Assembly (NCBI RefSeq): GCF_003854965.1
Contig: NZ_RQPI01000002.1
Coordinates: 62,001-126,000, forward strand
Direction of reading: 5' to 3'
DNA: 64,000 nucleotides
DNA from: Paenibacillus rhizophilus
GTDB taxonomy: Bacteria; Bacillota; Bacilli; Paenibacillales; Paenibacillaceae
In this document: in pieces, positions 23,410 through 33,082 of the stretch
Layout of the letters: each line of letters begins with the position of its first letter
Numbering within the stretch: the stretch's first letter is position 1
Position numbers and translations under genes: made by a program
The notes under the pieces: model-generated
The model's database searches: none
Told to the model about the DNA's origin: nothing
The model's input: the letters and a program-made list of their open reading frames with translations, nothing else

Positions 23410-23586
23410 CCACAATCCCTCCCGTTGAAGAACCTACGCTTCCGTAACCAATGGAACCGTCGTTCGCAATGTAGCATTCTTCACCCAGTATATGGGCGGG
23501 ATGGGCTCAGGGTGTCAACCTTCATGAAAAATTGTGAAACTTGAAGAAAAACGGCGCAAATCAAATCTGCGATAAAAAAACTGGCT

Positions 23587-24423
23587 TTAGTTTAAAAGAG
23601 GCGGCTGGCAGCTTGGGCAAAAATGCGTGCCGCGTCCCCCCACTACGCTTTTCTCCACCTTCGTACCGCAGGTGTAGCAGGTCTCGTCTTTGCGGCCGTA
23701 TATCCGCAGCTGGTGCTGATACGAACCGCTCTCACCCTGGCCGTTCACGTACGATTTAACGGAAGAGCCGCCGGCATTTACCGCTTCCGATAGCGTGGCG
23801 ACAATCGCCTGATGAAGACGGTCCAGCTCATCTCCGGTGAGTGATTTGGCGTTTCTCTCCGGATGAATGCCAGCTTGATGCAGGGACTCATCCACATAAA
23901 TATTGCCGATGCCGACCACATATGCCTGATTGAGGAGCAAAGGCTTGATTTTTGTATTTTTCCCGGCAACCAGATCCTTAAACGCTTCGGGCGTAAATCC
24001 CTTGTTCAGCGGTTCCAGTCCCAGCTTGTTCAGCGGGGGGAGATTGAGATCTTCTCCGGGCAGAAAAAGATCCATAGTGCCAAACTGCCTTACATCCGTA
24101 TAACGCAGTTCGCTCCCATCTTCAAAATGAAAAATAACATGCGTATGCTTATCTAAAGGCTCTCCTGCCGCATACAATCCGTACCGTCCTTCCATCCGCA
24201 GATGGGAGACAAGCACCAGACCGTCCAGCAGGAAGCGCAAAAATTTGCCGCGGCGCTCCACACGCTCAATCGTATGGCCTTCCAGCATGGTTTCAAATAT
24301 TCGAATATCGTCCGGACGCCGGATAATGCGCGGCAGACGAACGGTGACTTTTTGTATCTTTTTCCCTTGTACCAAGGTGTTCAGTGTTCTCTTGACGGTC
24401 TCTACTTCCGGTAATTCCGGCAT
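23587..24423 (-). CDS. mutM: Formamidopyrimidine-DNA glycosylase MutM/Fpg
   Basis: 278 residues. Starts MPELPEVETVKRTLNTLVQG: Pro2 is the Schiff-base nucleophile and Glu3 the catalytic partner. ADYS-like H2TH region with YVDESLHQAGIHPERNAKSL and the C-terminal zinc finger CYTCGTKVEKSVVGGRGTHF then CPSC. Removes 8-oxoguanine and ring-opened purines and nicks the strand. Begins 53 bases after polA, same strand. Confidence 0.97.
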   Translation of the reverse strand: MPELPEVETVKRTLNTLVQGKKIQKVTVRLPRIIRRPDDIRIFETMLEGHTIERVERRGKFLRFLLDGLVLVSHLRMEGRYGLYAAGEPLDKHTHVIFHFEDGSELRYTDVRQFGTMDLFLPGEDLNLPPLNKLGLEPLNKGFTPEAFKDLVAGKNTKIKPLLLNQAYVVGIGNIYVDESLHQAGIHPERNAKSLTGDELDRLHQAIVATLSEAVNAGGSSVKSYVNGQGESGSYQHQLRIYGRKDETCYTCGTKVEKSVVGGRGTHFCPSCQPPLLN

Positions 24424-24475
24424 GATGTCTTCACCTCTACTCCATTATACCGGATAAGCAAGGCACGCGGGACCT

Positions 24476-27133
24476 TTATTTCGCTTCATACCAGTTGCTG
24501 CCGTAACTTACCTCGGCCTTGAGCGGAACGGACAGCTTCAGCGCGCCTTCCATGACTTCGGGCACGAGCTTTTTCATCATCTCCAGCTCATTCTCCGGCA
24601 CCTCGAATACCAATTCGTCATGCACCTGAAGCAGCATGCGGCTCTTCAGTTTCCGTTCGAACAGGGCCCGGTCCATATGGATCATCGCCAACTTGATAAT
24701 GTCGGCCGCGGTCCCCTGAATCGGCGTATTCATCGCCGTCCGTTCTGCGAAGGAACGCAGATTGAAGTTGCTCGCATTGATCTCCGGCAGATAACGGCGG
24801 CGTTCAAGCAGCGTGGTGACATAGCCCGCTTTGCGCGCTTCCCGGACAATTTCGTCCATATAGCGGCGCACACCCTGGAACACCTCGAAATACTGCTCGA
24901 TGAACCTTCCGGCTTCCTTCCGCGTAATATTCAGGTTCTGGGAAAGGCCGTAATCGCTGATGCCGTATACAATTCCGAAATTCACCGCTTTGGCGGAGCG
25001 CCGCATGTTGCCGTCGACCGCTTCGGCAGGCACGCCGAATACGTCCATGGCCGTCTTGGTATGAATATCCATATCATGCAAAAAGGCTTCCTTCAGCCTT
25101 GCGTCATCCGAAATATGCGCGAGCACCCGCAGCTCGATCTGCGAATAGTCGGCCGCCAGGATCGACCAGCCCGGCTCGGAGGGCACAAATACTTTGCGGA
25201 TTTTGCGGCCTTCCTCCAGCCGGATTGGAATGTTCTGCAGATTCGGGAACTGGCTGCTCAGTCGTCCGGTCGCCGCGATCGTCTGACGGTAGAAGGTGTG
25301 CACTTTGCCCGTGGACGGGGCAATTTCCTTCAGAAGCCCTTCCACGTAGGTCGACTGCAGCTTCGCAAGCGTGCGGTACTGTAAAATATTGCGCACAATT
25401 TCATGGTAAGGCTCCAGCTTCTCCAGCACCTCGGCATCGGTGGAATAGCCGGTCTTCGTCTTCTTGATGACGGGCAGGCCCAGCTTATCGAACAAAATCT
25501 CCCCAAGCTGCTTCGTGGAGTTCAGATTGAATTCCGTACCCGCGATTTCGTAGATCTGTTCTACCAGACCCGAGATCGTGCGCTCGAATTCTCGGCCCAG
25601 TTCCCTCAGGCCGTCCGTATTTACGCAGATGCCCTGCTTCTCCATATCGGCCAAAATGCGCGAAAGCGGCATTTCCAGATCATGAAACAGCCCAGACATC
25701 GCTGTATCGCTCAAATCCTGCTCCTGCTTCGGCACCAGATCAAGCACAGCTGCGCTCTTGGCGGCGACATGCGCGCCCAGAATATCCAACTCCGGCACTT
25801 TGTATTTGGCCCCCTTGCCAAACACCTCTTCGTCCGGTGCAAGGCGCGGCAGGCCGTATTTGGCGACAAGGTCGCTGAGGTTCTGGTTGGCCTCGGTCGG
25901 GTCGAGCAGATAAGCGGCCAGCTGCACATCATGCGCCGCTCCGGCGAAGGAAATGCCCTGCCAGTGCAGCGCCAAATCGACGCGATGCAGGTCGTAGCCG
26001 TTCTTCGGCGCATGCTCGTCGGCCAGCCAGGAACGCAAGCCCTCGGCACCGCCGCTCTTCAGCAGCTCAAAGGGCACGAAATAATGCCGCTCCGGCGTTG
26101 AAAGCGCCAGGCCGATCACCTCGGCGCGGTGCGGGTTCTCGCCGTTCGTCTCGACATGCAGCGCTTTAATCTCAGGAAGCGCAGTCGCAACCTCTTCAAG
26201 GTCCGCTTCGCCCGCAATGACGATGTCAAGGTCCACCGCTTCAGAGAAAGACTCTTCGCTCACAGGAGCGCTTCCGCTTAAGGACAGCCGCTCCAGCAGC
26301 GACTTGAACTCCAGTTTCGCCAGCGCGGGGCCGGCAGTGTCGCTCTTCAGGCCGTGAAAAGCCATGTCCTCCCACGAATGAGTCAGCGGAACCTCGCGGT
26401 AAATAGTTGCCAGCTTCTTGCTCATGACGGCGTCGTCGGCATGCGCCTCCAGCTTTTCCTTCATTTTGCCCTTCAGCTCGCCCGTACCCGCAATCACGTC
26501 TTCCACCGATCCGAACTGGTGCAGCAGCTTGAGCGCGGTCTTCTCGCCGACACCCGGCACGCCGGGAATGTTGTCGCTCGCATCGCCCATCAGGCCCTTG
26601 AGGTCGATAATCTGCTGCGGCGTCAAGTCGTATTTTTCACGAATTTGCTCCGGTCCGTACAGCTCGATATCGGTGACGCCTTTGCGGATCAGCGCAATGG
26701 TCGTATGCTCGGACGCCAGCTGCAGCATGTCTTTGTCCCCTGATACGATCATCACCTGACGCCCCGCCTCGTCCGCCTGACGGGAGATGCTGCCGATGAT
26801 GTCGTCCGCTTCATAATTCTCGATCTCAAACTGCGGCACGCCGAGATCGCGCAGCAGGTCTTTCAGCAGAGGGAACTGCTCCGAAAGCTCGGGCGGGGTC
26901 TTCTGCCGTCCGCCTTTGTACTCCTGGTATCCCTCATGCCTGAAGGTAATCTTCCCCGCGTCGAACGCGACGATCAGATGACTCGGCTTGTGCTCCTCGA
27001 TGAGACGCAGCAGCATTGTAGTGAAGCCGTATACGGCATTCGTCTGCTGCCCCGCCGTATTGGTCAGCGGAGGCATGGCGAAGAATGCGCGGTAAATGAC
27101 ATTATTTCCATCTATAAGAATCAGCTTGTCCAT
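24476..27133 (-). CDS. polA: DNA polymerase I
   Basis: About 885 residues. The 5'-3' exonuclease domain (1-290) opens MDKLILIDGNNVIYRAFFAM. The middle domain lacks the proofreading acids: the canonical DxE site reads LHVETNG, so 3'-5' activity is probably absent, as in other Bacillales. The polymerase domain has motif A (AADYSQIELRVLAHIS), motif B (RRSAKAVNFGIVYGIS) and motif C (LLQVHDELVFEVP). Repairs gaps and removes RNA primers. The ATG at 27133 follows GACGAGGTG, and an upstream in-frame ATG at 27151 has no site. Followed by mutM, as in Bacillus. Confidence 0.97.
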   Translation of the reverse strand: MDKLILIDGNNVIYRAFFAMPPLTNTAGQQTNAVYGFTTMLLRLIEEHKPSHLIVAFDAGKITFRHEGYQEYKGGRQKTPPELSEQFPLLKDLLRDLGVPQFEIENYEADDIIGSISRQADEAGRQVMIVSGDKDMLQLASEHTTIALIRKGVTDIELYGPEQIREKYDLTPQQIIDLKGLMGDASDNIPGVPGVGEKTALKLLHQFGSVEDVIAGTGELKGKMKEKLEAHADDAVMSKKLATIYREVPLTHSWEDMAFHGLKSDTAGPALAKLEFKSLLERLSLSGSAPVSEESFSEAVDLDIVIAGEADLEEVATALPEIKALHVETNGENPHRAEVIGLALSTPERHYFVPFELLKSGGAEGLRSWLADEHAPKNGYDLHRVDLALHWQGISFAGAAHDVQLAAYLLDPTEANQNLSDLVAKYGLPRLAPDEEVFGKGAKYKVPELDILGAHVAAKSAAVLDLVPKQEQDLSDTAMSGLFHDLEMPLSRILADMEKQGICVNTDGLRELGREFERTISGLVEQIYEIAGTEFNLNSTKQLGEILFDKLGLPVIKKTKTGYSTDAEVLEKLEPYHEIVRNILQYRTLAKLQSTYVEGLLKEIAPSTGKVHTFYRQTIAATGRLSSQFPNLQNIPIRLEEGRKIRKVFVPSEPGWSILAADYSQIELRVLAHISDDARLKEAFLHDMDIHTKTAMDVFGVPAEAVDGNMRRSAKAVNFGIVYGISDYGLSQNLNITRKEAGRFIEQYFEVFQGVRRYMDEIVREARKAGYVTTLLERRRYLPEINASNFNLRSFAERTAMNTPIQGTAADIIKLAMIHMDRALFERKLKSRMLLQVHDELVFEVPENELEMMKKLVPEVMEGALKLSVPLKAEVSYGSNWYEAK

Positions 27134-27221
27134 TATGCACCTCGTCTTCAATTGCTTATCCTTTACATCTTACCACATGGCAATAGTCCCACAAAGTGCA
27201 GCATTCGCATCAAAGAGATAT

Positions 27222-27270
27222 AAAAAGAAGAAAGCGCCCCCGCCGCCTGACGGCAGCGCTGCGCTTTCTT
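27222..27270 (-). terminator. Terminator after phoU
   Basis: AAGAAAGCGC/GCGCTTTCTT outer stem with GC-rich inner pairing, then T-rich sequence on the minus strand. Ends the Pho locus before polA. Confidence 0.82.
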
Positions 27271-27316
27271 GTAAGATATAGTTCAGTGCCCTCCGGGGCT
27301 GCTTACGGGTTGCTTC

Positions 27317-27976
27317 CTACCGGTTCAAATCTGGACGCTTGCCCGTCACCAGATAGACTACGCTTTCACCAATATTGGTCGCATGGTCGGCGATCCGCTC
27401 AATGTACCGACCCACCAGCGTCAACAGCATCGCCTGAGAGACCGCGTCAGGCTTCTTAATCATGTAGGAGTACAGCTCGTTGATCATAGCGCTGTACAAA
27501 TGATCGACCTGATCGTCATCCAGCGCCATTTTGTGCGCCAGATCCGTGTTCTCGTCCAGATAGGCGGTAATCGCTTCTGTCGTCATGAGCTTTACGATTT
27601 CCGCCATCCGCGGAATGTCCACCAGCGGCTTGATCAGCTCCTGACCCTGAATTCGCAGAGTCACCTTCGCCACGTCCAGCGCCAGATCTCCCATCCGCTC
27701 AAGATCGCTCGATATTTTGAATGCGACGATTATTCTGCGCAAATCCTTGGCTACCGGCTGCTGTGTAATGATGAGACGCGAGCCGATGTCCATAATCTTT
27801 TCTTCCATTGCATTGAGGCGGACGTCAGCCGCTACGATTTCCTGCGCCCGAGTCGTATCGTGCTGCTGCAGAGAAAGCACGGCGCCTTCCAGCGCGTCTA
27901 TTACATGCTCACCCATTTCACGCAGCAAGCTGCGCAGTTCTTCAAGGTTTTTGTCAAATTCCAGTCTTCGAATCAT
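27317..27976 (-). CDS. phoU: Phosphate transport system regulator PhoU
   Basis: 219 residues, almost all helical, in two PhoU repeats: about 8-95 (REMGEHVIDALEGAVLSLQQ, EEKIMDIGSRLIITQQPVAK, DLERMGDLALDVAK) and 110-205 (MALDDDQVDHLYSAMINELY, IERIADHATNIGESVVYLV). PhoU links Pst transport to the PhoR kinase, lowering Pho signalling when phosphate is plentiful. It starts 75 bases after pstB, likely in the same transcript; GAGGAGG lies 12 bases before ATG 27976. Confidence 0.95.
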   Translation of the reverse strand: MIRRLEFDKNLEELRSLLREMGEHVIDALEGAVLSLQQHDTTRAQEIVAADVRLNAMEEKIMDIGSRLIITQQPVAKDLRRIIVAFKISSDLERMGDLALDVAKVTLRIQGQELIKPLVDIPRMAEIVKLMTTEAITAYLDENTDLAHKMALDDDQVDHLYSAMINELYSYMIKKPDAVSQAMLLTLVGRYIERIADHATNIGESVVYLVTGKRPDLNR

Positions 27977-28051
27977 AAGTAATGGGTTCCTCCTCGAATC
28001 TATAGGTCTTCCGCATAGACTAACAACCGTTTCCCTTGAGGAAACAGCATG

Positions 28052-28831
28052 TTAGCCGAATCTGCCGGAAATATAATCTTCGGTGCGCGAATCTTTCGGA
28101 TTCGAGAATAACTGTTCCGTGTCCTCCGACTCGACAATTACGCCGTTCAGAAAGAACACCGTCTGGTTCGATACTCTCGCCGCCTGGTGCATATTGTGCG
28201 TCACCATGACGATCGTATACCGGTCCCGCAGTTCTTGGACAAGCTCTTCGATCTTCTGCGTTGAAACAGGGTCAAGAGCGGAAGTCGCTTCATCCATCAG
28301 CAGGATGTCGGGTTGTACGGCAAGCGCTCTGGCAATGCAGAGCCGCTGCTGCTGTCCGCCGGAAAGGCTCAGCGCGGATTTCTTGAGGAAGTCCTTAACT
28401 TCGTCCCACAAAGCCGACTGCCGCAGACTTTGCTCCACCAGTTCATCGAGCTCCGCTTTTGGAGGGCTGCCGTGCAAACGGGGGCCGTAAGCTACATTAT
28501 CGTAAATCGATTTTGGAAAAGGATTCGGCTGCTGAAAAACCATTCCTACCCGTTTGCGCAGGCTTTCCACCTCGATGCCGCCTCCGTAGATATCCGTGCC
28601 GCCAATCAGGACCTTGCCTTCGATCCGGGTTCCAGGAATCATATCGTTCATACGGTTCAAGGTGCGCAACAGCGTTGATTTCCCACAGCCGGATGGCCCG
28701 ATGAACGCAGTAACCGCCTTCTCCGGGATCTGCAAATCCATGCTTTTGAGCGCATGAAAGGATTCGTAGTAGAGATCCAGCTTTTCTATGTCAATGATGG
28801 TCTTCTTTTCTATGTCAACGGTGGACTTCAT
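28052..28831 (-). CDS. pstB: Phosphate ABC transporter ATP-binding protein PstB
   Basis: About 259 residues. Walker [24 protein letters not shown] signature [18 protein letters not shown], Walker [15 protein letters not shown], and the switch histidine in [40 protein letters not shown] is the Q loop. Powers high-affinity phosphate uptake with PstS, PstC and PstA, none of which are in the window. I chose ATG 28831, behind GAAGGAGAC, over the in-frame ATG at 28870. PhoP-box repeats lie just upstream (28885-28912), overlapping the end of the chemoreceptor gene. Confidence 0.95.
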   Translation of the reverse strand: MKSTVDIEKKTIIDIEKLDLYYESFHALKSMDLQIPEKAVTAFIGPSGCGKSTLLRTLNRMNDMIPGTRIEGKVLIGGTDIYGGGIEVESLRKRVGMVFQQPNPFPKSIYDNVAYGPRLHGSPPKAELDELVEQSLRQSALWDEVKDFLKKSALSLSGGQQQRLCIARALAVQPDILLMDEATSALDPVSTQKIEELVQELRDRYTIVMVTHNMHQAARVSNQTVFFLNGVIVESEDTEQLFSNPKDSRTEDYISGRFG

Positions 28832-28884
28832 TATATGTGTTTGTCTCCTTCTCATCACTCTTCGGTACAATCATAAGCTCCGAT

Positions 28885-28912
28885 TGTAAATGCCGGTCCA
28901 GAGAAATGTTAA
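28885..28912 (-). promoter_or_regulatory. PhoP-box half-sites before pstB
   Basis: Minus strand TTAACA and TTTACA, start to start 22 bases apart (two helical turns), which keeps the 11-base phase of PhoP boxes. Overlaps the final codons of the chemoreceptor gene. Predicts direct PhoP control of pstB-phoU. Confidence 0.5.
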
Positions 28913-30195
28913 CGCTCTGTAAAATCACTCATCGCTTGCAGTCTGCTCTTGACCTCCAAGGCCCGGTCCACACTCTGCCGCGCCAACCGGCAGGCTGTCT
29001 CATCTGCCTGCTCCACGGTGGAAACCGCGGATTTAAGGCTTGAGAAGAGTTTCTTAGCAGCCGCTACTTCCTCTGCACTGCCGCTAATATCGCCGGTAGC
29101 GGCTCCGGTCAGCTCCGCCGTGCGGGCGGCCAAATTACCAATTCTTCCAAGCAGTGAAGAAATGCTTGCCGTCAGCCGACGGGTATGATGGGCCAGCGAG
29201 CGGACCTCGCCCGCGACGACCTGAAACCCCTGTCCGTGTACACCGGCATGCGCGGCTTCAATGGAGGCGTTCAGCGCAAGCAGCTCGCTGGTCCCGGCAA
29301 TCCCGCCGATCTCTTCCGTAAGGGAAGCGATCCCTGATACATTTTGGAGCAGCTCCTCAACCTGGCTCCGCTGCTCGGCCATCCGATCTTCCACCCGCAG
29401 ATACGAGTTATGTACATGGTCCAGTTTTCCTGACCCAGCTGTGATCCACTGCTCCATCCGGCTGCATTCCGCTCGAGCCGTTTCGGCAGCAGATGCCGCT
29501 TCCTGCAGCACCGATTCCATTTCGCCGACATGAACACAGCTTCCTTCCACGGCAAGCCGCCGCTCCTGCTCCGCCCGATCCTGGAGTCTTCCGGAAAGCA
29601 CCATTAGATCCCTTACGGTCAGAACCCCTTTGAGCCTTCCATCCTCCGTTACCATTACGCAGTCGTAGAATCGATCTTCCGTTCGCTGCAAAGCCCGTCC
29701 GATCAGTACAGATGGCGAGGCCTTGCAGTCCACCATAAGAGCTTCCTTATCCGCAAAACGGGATGCTGGATGAGCATAAAACAATTCGGCCGCGAACCTG
29801 CCCGATAGTTTGCGGTGAAAAGCGTCACGCATCAGAAGGCCGGCAGGACTTCCCTCCCCGTCCTTGACGACAAGACATGGAGCAGTCGGGTTATCGCGAA
29901 ATACCGCAAGCGCCTCAAAGCAGCCGAGTTGCTGTTCGATTTCCGGAACGGAGAGGCAATAATCCGTAAGCGAAATGGCCGAGGATTGGCCTGACGGTAC
30001 ATCCTTTTCACTGAATGACACGGTTTCTGTCTGCGCCGCCTCTCTTTTTTTCCGCGACACATGATCATTTTGCCCGATTTCCTTTCGTCTTAGCAAAATG
30101 TTGTCTTTTGCCGCCTGACCGGTTTCTCTATCTGCTTCCGAACCGCCGACCCTGTCCAAGTTCTCCTCAACCGAAATGAGTAACTGCACACACAT
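28909..30195 (-). CDS. Cytoplasmic chemoreceptor-like protein with CBS-pair domain
   Basis: 428 residues, no membrane segments. Residues about 75-215 look like two CBS motifs (CLVVKDGEGSPAGLLMRDAF; CVMVTEDGRLKGVLTVRDL), a module that usually binds adenine nucleotides. Residues about 230-428 hold a methyl-accepting chemotaxis signalling coil with the tip GIAGTSELLALNASIEAAHA and GQGFQVVAGEVRSLAHHTRR. So a soluble receptor sensing an internal ligand, perhaps energy or phosphate state, and acting on CheA or another partner. It sits between phoP and pstB, where its neighbours suggest a phosphate link; whether it truly joins chemotaxis is unknown. Confidence 0.8.
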   Translation of the reverse strand: MCVQLLISVEENLDRVGGSEADRETGQAAKDNILLRRKEIGQNDHVSRKKREAAQTETVSFSEKDVPSGQSSAISLTDYCLSVPEIEQQLGCFEALAVFRDNPTAPCLVVKDGEGSPAGLLMRDAFHRKLSGRFAAELFYAHPASRFADKEALMVDCKASPSVLIGRALQRTEDRFYDCVMVTEDGRLKGVLTVRDLMVLSGRLQDRAEQERRLAVEGSCVHVGEMESVLQEAASAAETARAECSRMEQWITAGSGKLDHVHNSYLRVEDRMAEQRSQVEELLQNVSGIASLTEEIGGIAGTSELLALNASIEAAHAGVHGQGFQVVAGEVRSLAHHTRRLTASISSLLGRIGNLAARTAELTGAATGDISGSAEEVAAAKKLFSSLKSAVSTVEQADETACRLARQSVDRALEVKSRLQAMSDFTER

Positions 30196-30305
30196 ACCTC
30201 CCGCATTACCTTAATGCTCTTAGCGTATCAATTGATTGTCATGGCAATATTTACTTGCCGTTAAGCAAATGTCAATGTAGGTCGCCGGAACTATAGTTAA
30301 GGCTG

Positions 30306-30346
30306 AAAAAAAGAACCCCGGGTCCTGGTTAAGCGACCGGAGTTCT
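30306..30346 (-). terminator. Terminator overlapping the end of phoP
   Basis: AGAACTCCGGTC/GACCCGGGGTTCT stem followed by seven T on the minus strand; the 5' arm is made of the last phoP codons. It separates phoP from the chemoreceptor and pstB-phoU. Confidence 0.8.
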
Positions 30347-31057
30347 CTGTTTGTTGACGACCAGCTTGTAGCCGACACCACGGATGGAGTCGATATGGAC
30401 CGATTCGGGGTCCAGTTCCAGCTTCTTGCGCAGCGAACTGACATGCACATCGACCGTGCGCTGTCCGCCGATGTAATCGAATCCCCACACGGCGTTCATC
30501 AAATCGTCTCTTGTCAACACGACGCCAGGCTTGCGGGCCAAATATAGCAGCACTTCGAATTCTTTGGGACGCAGATTGATACTCTGGCCACCCAAGGTAA
30601 CCTCGTATCGTTCAGGGTAAATTTCCAGTTGCCCCAAAATAATGGTGGAACCTGCCGTCCCCGTACTAACCGGGGCTTCTTCCGTTGCACCGGAGATGCG
30701 CCGGAGCACGGCGCTGACTCTAGCGAGCAGTTCGGATACACCGAAAGGCTTCGTCATGTAATCATCGGCTCCAGATTTCAAACCGCGAACCACATCTTCT
30801 TCTGTGTTCTTGGCCGTCAGGACGATGATGGGCGTCCGTATACCCTGGCCGCGCAGTTTGTCCAATATGTCGATTCCGTTCATTCCCGGCAGCATGAGAT
30901 CCAACACAATCAGGTCAAAATGCTCCTTGACCGCCCGGTCATATCCCGCCGTTCCATGATCCTCATGAGCCACCTCGTAGCCTTCCTGCGCCAGATTGTA
31001 CGACAGCAGCCTGGCCAATGTCGGTTCGTCTTCGATGACAAGCAATCGTTGTGCCAT
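30329..31057 (-). CDS. phoP: Phosphate-response regulator PhoP
   Basis: About 242 residues. OmpR/PhoB class: receiver domain with acidic pocket in LVIEDEPTLARLL, the phosphorylated Asp in LIVLDLMLPGMNG, Lys in YMTKPFG; DNA-binding winged helix with LRPKEFEVLLYLARKPGVVL and GGQRTVDVHVSSLRKKLE. Activated by PhoR under phosphate limitation. I chose ATG 31057 (GACGGGGGAAC upstream) over an in-frame ATG at 31087. Three PhoP-box-like repeats precede it (31107-31136), suggesting autoregulation. It lies downstream of phoR, opposite to the phoP-phoR order in Bacillus subtilis. Confidence 0.95.
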   Translation of the reverse strand: MAQRLLVIEDEPTLARLLSYNLAQEGYEVAHEDHGTAGYDRAVKEHFDLIVLDLMLPGMNGIDILDKLRGQGIRTPIIVLTAKNTEEDVVRGLKSGADDYMTKPFGVSELLARVSAVLRRISGATEEAPVSTGTAGSTIILGQLEIYPERYEVTLGGQSINLRPKEFEVLLYLARKPGVVLTRDDLMNAVWGFDYIGGQRTVDVHVSSLRKKLELDPESVHIDSIRGVGYKLVVNKQRTPVA

Positions 31058-31106
31058 ATGTTCCCCCGTCCTCGTAGTTTTTGACAAGCCTATCGTATCA
31101 CCAGAA

Positions 31107-31136
31107 TGTTAACCCAGTGTAAAAGATTTACGTAAA
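31107..31136 (-). promoter_or_regulatory. PhoP boxes before phoP
   Basis: Minus strand TTTACG, TTTACA and TTAACA; the last two are exactly 11 bases apart with a five-base spacer, the PhoP-box spacing. 50-80 bases before the phoP start. Confidence 0.6.
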
Positions 31137-31202
31137 GCTCTCAAATTCACTTCTGTCTTACCTTCACGCTTCGCAAAACAAGGCGAATAATCTCATTTTA
31201 AA

Positions 31203-32999
31203 TCAAATTACATCATCCTGCAAAAGCGGCAGCTCCAGAATAAACGTGCTTCCGATGCCAAGATCACTTTCCACGGAAATGGCGCCGCGGTGCAGCTCCA
31301 CCAGATGCTTGACGATCGACAGCCCGAGACCGGTGCCGCCCGAGCTTCGCGATCTCGCCTTGTCCACCCGGTAAAACCGTTCGAATATACGCGGCAAATC
31401 CTTGCGCGGAATGCCCATGCCGGTATCGGTAACGGTGAATATGACCGTTTCCTCACCGTCTTTTTTCTGCCGGTTCACAGCCCTTACCTTTACGCTGCCG
31501 CCTTCATGCGTATAGTTGATCGCATTGGAGAGCAGATTGAGGAAAATTTGCCGAAGCTTGTCCTCGTCACCTTCTATAAAGAGCTCCTCCGGCACCTCCG
31601 CGCTCAGGCTGATGCTCTTTTTCTCGGCCACCTTGCTCATCGTTTCCAGCAGCGAATCGAAGAAGGAAGACAGATGGACCGGAGACCATTCGAGATGGAC
31701 CCGTTTGGACTCGATTTTGGACAACTCCAGAATGTCGCCGATCAGGCGGTTAAGCCGCTCGTTCTCATCATATATGATTTGTAAAAAAGAGTTCGCCGTC
31801 TTCTCGTCCTTCACTCCGCCTCCAAGCAAGGTTTCCGCGAACCCCTTGACCGCCGCGACCGGCGTCTTGAGTTCATGCGAGACATTGGCGACGAACTCGC
31901 TGCGCATTCTTTCCAGCCTCCGGATTTCCGTCACTTCCTGAAGCAGGAACAGCATTCCCTGGTAGGTCCCGTCCTGCGTCATCGGTACGCCGTCAAGACG
32001 CACAATACGCTCGCCGGAGTTGTAGAAGTTCCGTTCCTCATGAACAGGCTCCCTTCGGGACAGTCCTTCTTCAAGAATCCGGGTCAGCTCGTAGTGGCGC
32101 TTCAGTTCCCGGAAGGAACGGCCGACCATATCGTCTGCCCTTACATCCAGCATCTTCTCCGCAGCCTTGTTGAGCAGAGCGATTCTCCCTTCCGCATCCA
32201 CCAGCAAAATGCCGCCGGTTATGTTGTCCAGCACGCTCTGCAGCAGATTCTCGTTATCTCGTATCGTTCTGAGCTGGGTCTGCAGGCTGTCGGCCATCAA
32301 GTTGATCGCATTCGCCAGTTGGCCTATTTCATCCTTTCTCTTCAGTGGAACCCGGGCGTCGTAATCGAGATCGGTAATCCGGCGGGCGACCCTTGTAATC
32401 TGTTCCAGCGGAGAAGTCAGACTGAAAGCGACGCGATAGCTGACAAAAGCGGCCGCGATGAACAGCAGCACAAGTCCGCCGGCCATAATGATCCAGGCAC
32501 GGTTCAGTCCTTCTTCAACCGCGTCGAGGCCCATGGACAGACGGATGTATCCGTCGAAGCCGCCGTTTCCGGACAATACCTTCTTGGCAACATACAGCAT
32601 ATTCCGGTTCAGCGTATCGCTGTAGCGGATCGCCCGGCCGATGCCGTTCTTGGCCGCCATAATTTCTTCCTCGCGCCCCAGGTGGTTGTCCATCAGCTGC
32701 GGATTTTTCTCAGAATCACCGATGACTCTGCCGTCTTTTGTAATAAAAGTTATCCTTGAATGCGTAAGCTTTGCGATGCTGTGAGCCTGCCTGGTGTAGT
32801 AATTATACGCGTCGCTGCCGCTCATATCGCGGAATTCCATCGTGCCCGACAGAAGATTTATTTCCCGGGACATGTTATCCTCAAGCGCGGCGATATGGGA
32901 TTCCTTGAACAGATGCGCCATTGTAAAGCCCGCTCCGATCATGGAAATGCCGATTAAAGCCATTAGTATAAACGTTAGACGGACTCGAAACGGTCTCAT
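31203..32999 (-). CDS. phoR: Sensor histidine kinase PhoR
   Basis: 598 residues. First membrane segment LTFILMALIGISMIGAGFTM, an extracellular loop of about 130 residues, a second segment WIIMAGGLVLLFIAAAFV near residue 170, HAMP (VARRITDLDYDARVPLKRKD), a PAS domain (ITGGILLVDAEGRIALLNKA), the phosphorylated histidine in FVANVSHELKTPVAAVKGFA and the ATPase motifs NLLSNAINYTHEGG, DTGMGIPRKDLPRIFERF, GGTGLGLSIVKHL. Phosphorylates PhoP. It is the upstream gene of the pair, with PhoP boxes before it. Confidence 0.93.
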   Translation of the reverse strand: MRPFRVRLTFILMALIGISMIGAGFTMAHLFKESHIAALEDNMSREINLLSGTMEFRDMSGSDAYNYYTRQAHSIAKLTHSRITFITKDGRVIGDSEKNPQLMDNHLGREEEIMAAKNGIGRAIRYSDTLNRNMLYVAKKVLSGNGGFDGYIRLSMGLDAVEEGLNRAWIIMAGGLVLLFIAAAFVSYRVAFSLTSPLEQITRVARRITDLDYDARVPLKRKDEIGQLANAINLMADSLQTQLRTIRDNENLLQSVLDNITGGILLVDAEGRIALLNKAAEKMLDVRADDMVGRSFRELKRHYELTRILEEGLSRREPVHEERNFYNSGERIVRLDGVPMTQDGTYQGMLFLLQEVTEIRRLERMRSEFVANVSHELKTPVAAVKGFAETLLGGGVKDEKTANSFLQIIYDENERLNRLIGDILELSKIESKRVHLEWSPVHLSSFFDSLLETMSKVAEKKSISLSAEVPEELFIEGDEDKLRQIFLNLLSNAINYTHEGGSVKVRAVNRQKKDGEETVIFTVTDTGMGIPRKDLPRIFERFYRVDKARSRSSGGTGLGLSIVKHLVELHRGAISVESDLGIGSTFILELPLLQDDVI

Positions 33000-33082
33000 A
33001 CGGCACTTGCCTCTTTCTTCATTGAATTGGATGGATATCTTCTTATCGTAGCCCGATTCTATTAAAAATACCAGCGCATGAA

